From an uncultured Lachnospiraceae bacterium (GTDB lineage Bacteria > Bacillota_A > Clostridia > Lachnospirales > Lachnospiraceae): a stretch of 5,402 bases of DNA. Location of the stretch: positions 1 through 5,402 of the forward strand of contig CAMOOZ010000065.1 in the NCBI GenBank assembly GCA_946621895.1, written 5' to 3'. The position numbers were made by a program, and so were the translations under genes. Below are positions 4,508 through 5,402 of this stretch, in pieces. Position 1 is the first letter of the stretch, and each line of letters starts with the position of its first letter. The notes under the pieces were generated by a model. That model saw only the letters and a list, made by a program, of their open reading frames with translations. It ran no database searches and was not told the origin of the DNA.

Positions 4508-5402
4508 AGGCAAGCCTGATCGTGCCCGTGTATAATCTGGCGGGCGGAAAGCTGGAATTCTGCCTTGATTCCCTGCTGAATCAGAGCCTCACGGAGCCCT
4601 ATGAGATCATCGCCGTGGACGACTGCTCCGAGGATGATTCCTTTTCGGTGCTGAAGGCGTATGAAGCGCGCTCCGGCGGTAAGCTTAAGGCGCTGCAAAA
4701 CGCCCGTCACGCGATGCAGGGCGCCGCGAAAAACCTGGGCCTTTCCCATGCGCGGGGCGAGTGGATCGGCTTTATCGACGGGGACGACTGGGTTTCCCCG
4801 GTGTTTCTGGAAAAGCTTCTCACGATGGCGGAAGGTCAGGGGGCGGATCTTGCGGGCTGCGACCTGCAGCTGACGGATGTACAGAGCTTCGCGCCGGGAC
4901 AGCGGATAGGAAGCAATGATCCGTCCCAGGCCGGGGAGCTTGACCATGAGAAATACGCCTCGCTTATCCTGGATTCCGGATCTCTTTGCACAAAGCTTTA
5001 CCGCAGAGAGATCATTTTTTCTTATCCGAACCGTTTCCCCGAGGGTATTCTTTATGAGGACAACGCTATCGCGAATTCCTGGATGCTCCGGGCTAAGCGC
5101 TTCGCCTATCTGGAGGAGCCGCTGTACTATTATTATCAGCACCAGAGTTCCACGGTTCATCAGGTGAGCAAGGAGCGCTGTCTTTTCCGAATGGAGGCCG
5201 CCAGACTCATGCTGAAGGAGGCCCGGGAATTCGGTTTCTATCAGGAATATGAAAAGGAGCTGGAGGCCTCGTTTACGACTCTTTTCTATGTGAACACACT
5301 GTTTTCCTATGTCCGCGGGGTGAAGCGGCCGGAGAAGGAATTTGTCCTTGCGCTCGGGCGGGAAATGCTGGACACCTTCCCGCGGTTTCAGGAAAATCCT
5401 TA
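4504..5402 (+). CDS. Family 2 glycosyltransferase (GT-A), 3'-truncated by window edge
   Basis: A GTG start at 4504 overlaps the pseB stop by 4 bases (GTGA), and 299 codons run open to the window end. The N-terminal GT2 domain is clear: SLIVPVYN (4-11), IIAVDDCSEDDS (35-46), a GAAKNLGLSHARG segment (about 73-85), WIGFIDGDDW (87-96) with the DxD metal/nucleotide-sugar site D92-G-D94-D95, and LYEDN (183-187) supplying the likely catalytic-base ED pair. YYYYQHQSST (about 207-216) is typical of GT2 enzymes of polysaccharide clusters. It has no membrane segment in the visible part. Purine-rich GGGAGAGG (4485-4492) lies 11 bases upstream, so initiation probably relies on coupling to pseB. It is likely to transfer a sugar, perhaps one derived from the PseB product, onto a lipid- or protein-linked glycan; donor and acceptor cannot be read from sequence. 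Confidence 0.88.
   Translation, partial: MKASLIVPVYNLAGGKLEFCLDSLLNQSLTEPYEIIAVDDCSEDDSFSVLKAYEARSGGKLKALQNARHAMQGAAKNLGLSHARGEWIGFIDGDDWVSPVFLEKLLTMAEGQGADLAGCDLQLTDVQSFAPGQRIGSNDPSQAGELDHEKYASLILDSGSLCTKLYRREIIFSYPNRFPEGILYEDNAIANSWMLRAKRFAYLEEPLYYYYQHQSSTVHQVSKERCLFRMEAARLMLKEAREFGFYQEYEKELEASFTTLFYVNTLFSYVRGVKRPEKEFVLALGREMLDTFPRFQENP

Noticed and set aside
4459..5160. 233-codon minus-strand open frame under the GT2 gene
   Set aside because: The plus-strand frame carries VPVYN, DGDD and ED motifs; the reverse frame is a by-product of codon bias.

Overview
The window looks like a surface-glycan or cell-envelope locus of a moderately GC-rich Gram-positive anaerobe of the Clostridia, probably Lachnospiraceae-like. 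The clues are strong GGAGG-type ribosome binding sites, frequent GTG starts, a lipoprotein with a typical Gram-positive lipobox, and the pairing of a VTC-domain protein with a DUF4956 membrane protein and a Cthe_2159-type carbohydrate-binding protein. Taxon assignment is inference; there is no rRNA or marker gene here.

Layout. Positions 1-787 (minus strand) hold the first 262 codons of a GT11-like (alpha-1,2-fucosyltransferase-type) glycosyltransferase that runs off the left edge. Positions 788-971 form an AT-rich divergent intergenic region with a perfect 13-bp inverted repeat (825-861). The repeat lies 2 bp from a consensus TATAAT box on the minus strand and 7 bp from a weaker TTTAAT box on the plus strand. 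From 972 to the right edge all genes are on the plus strand and tightly packed: a secreted lipoprotein with a beta-helical carbohydrate-binding domain; a 45-codon bridging small ORF; a VTC-domain (polyphosphate polymerase-like) protein; a DUF4956 membrane protein; a PseB-type UDP-GlcNAc 4,6-dehydratase (inverting); and a family 2 glycosyltransferase cut by the right edge. Four of the five junctions are 4-base stop/start overlaps (ATGA or GTGA); the fifth is a 38-bp gap with a strong Shine-Dalgarno. No terminator is visible between the plus-strand genes, so they read as one operon.

Function. The lipoprotein, VTC and DUF4956 proteins are a recurrent neighbour set, often with a CotH-type kinase that is not in this window. 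Their joint biochemical role is not established as far as I know. What is distinctive here is that this set is translationally coupled to a nucleotide-sugar enzyme (PseB) and a glycosyltransferase, and faces a divergent GT11-like gene across a likely shared operator. This points to the VTC/DUF4956 pair working in, or being co-regulated with, synthesis or modification of a surface glycan.

The most unusual local structure is the lipoprotein/VTC junction (about 1887-2070). The stop/start overlap and its Shine-Dalgarno appear in about three degenerate tandem copies, and this has created a small ORF that exactly bridges the two genes.
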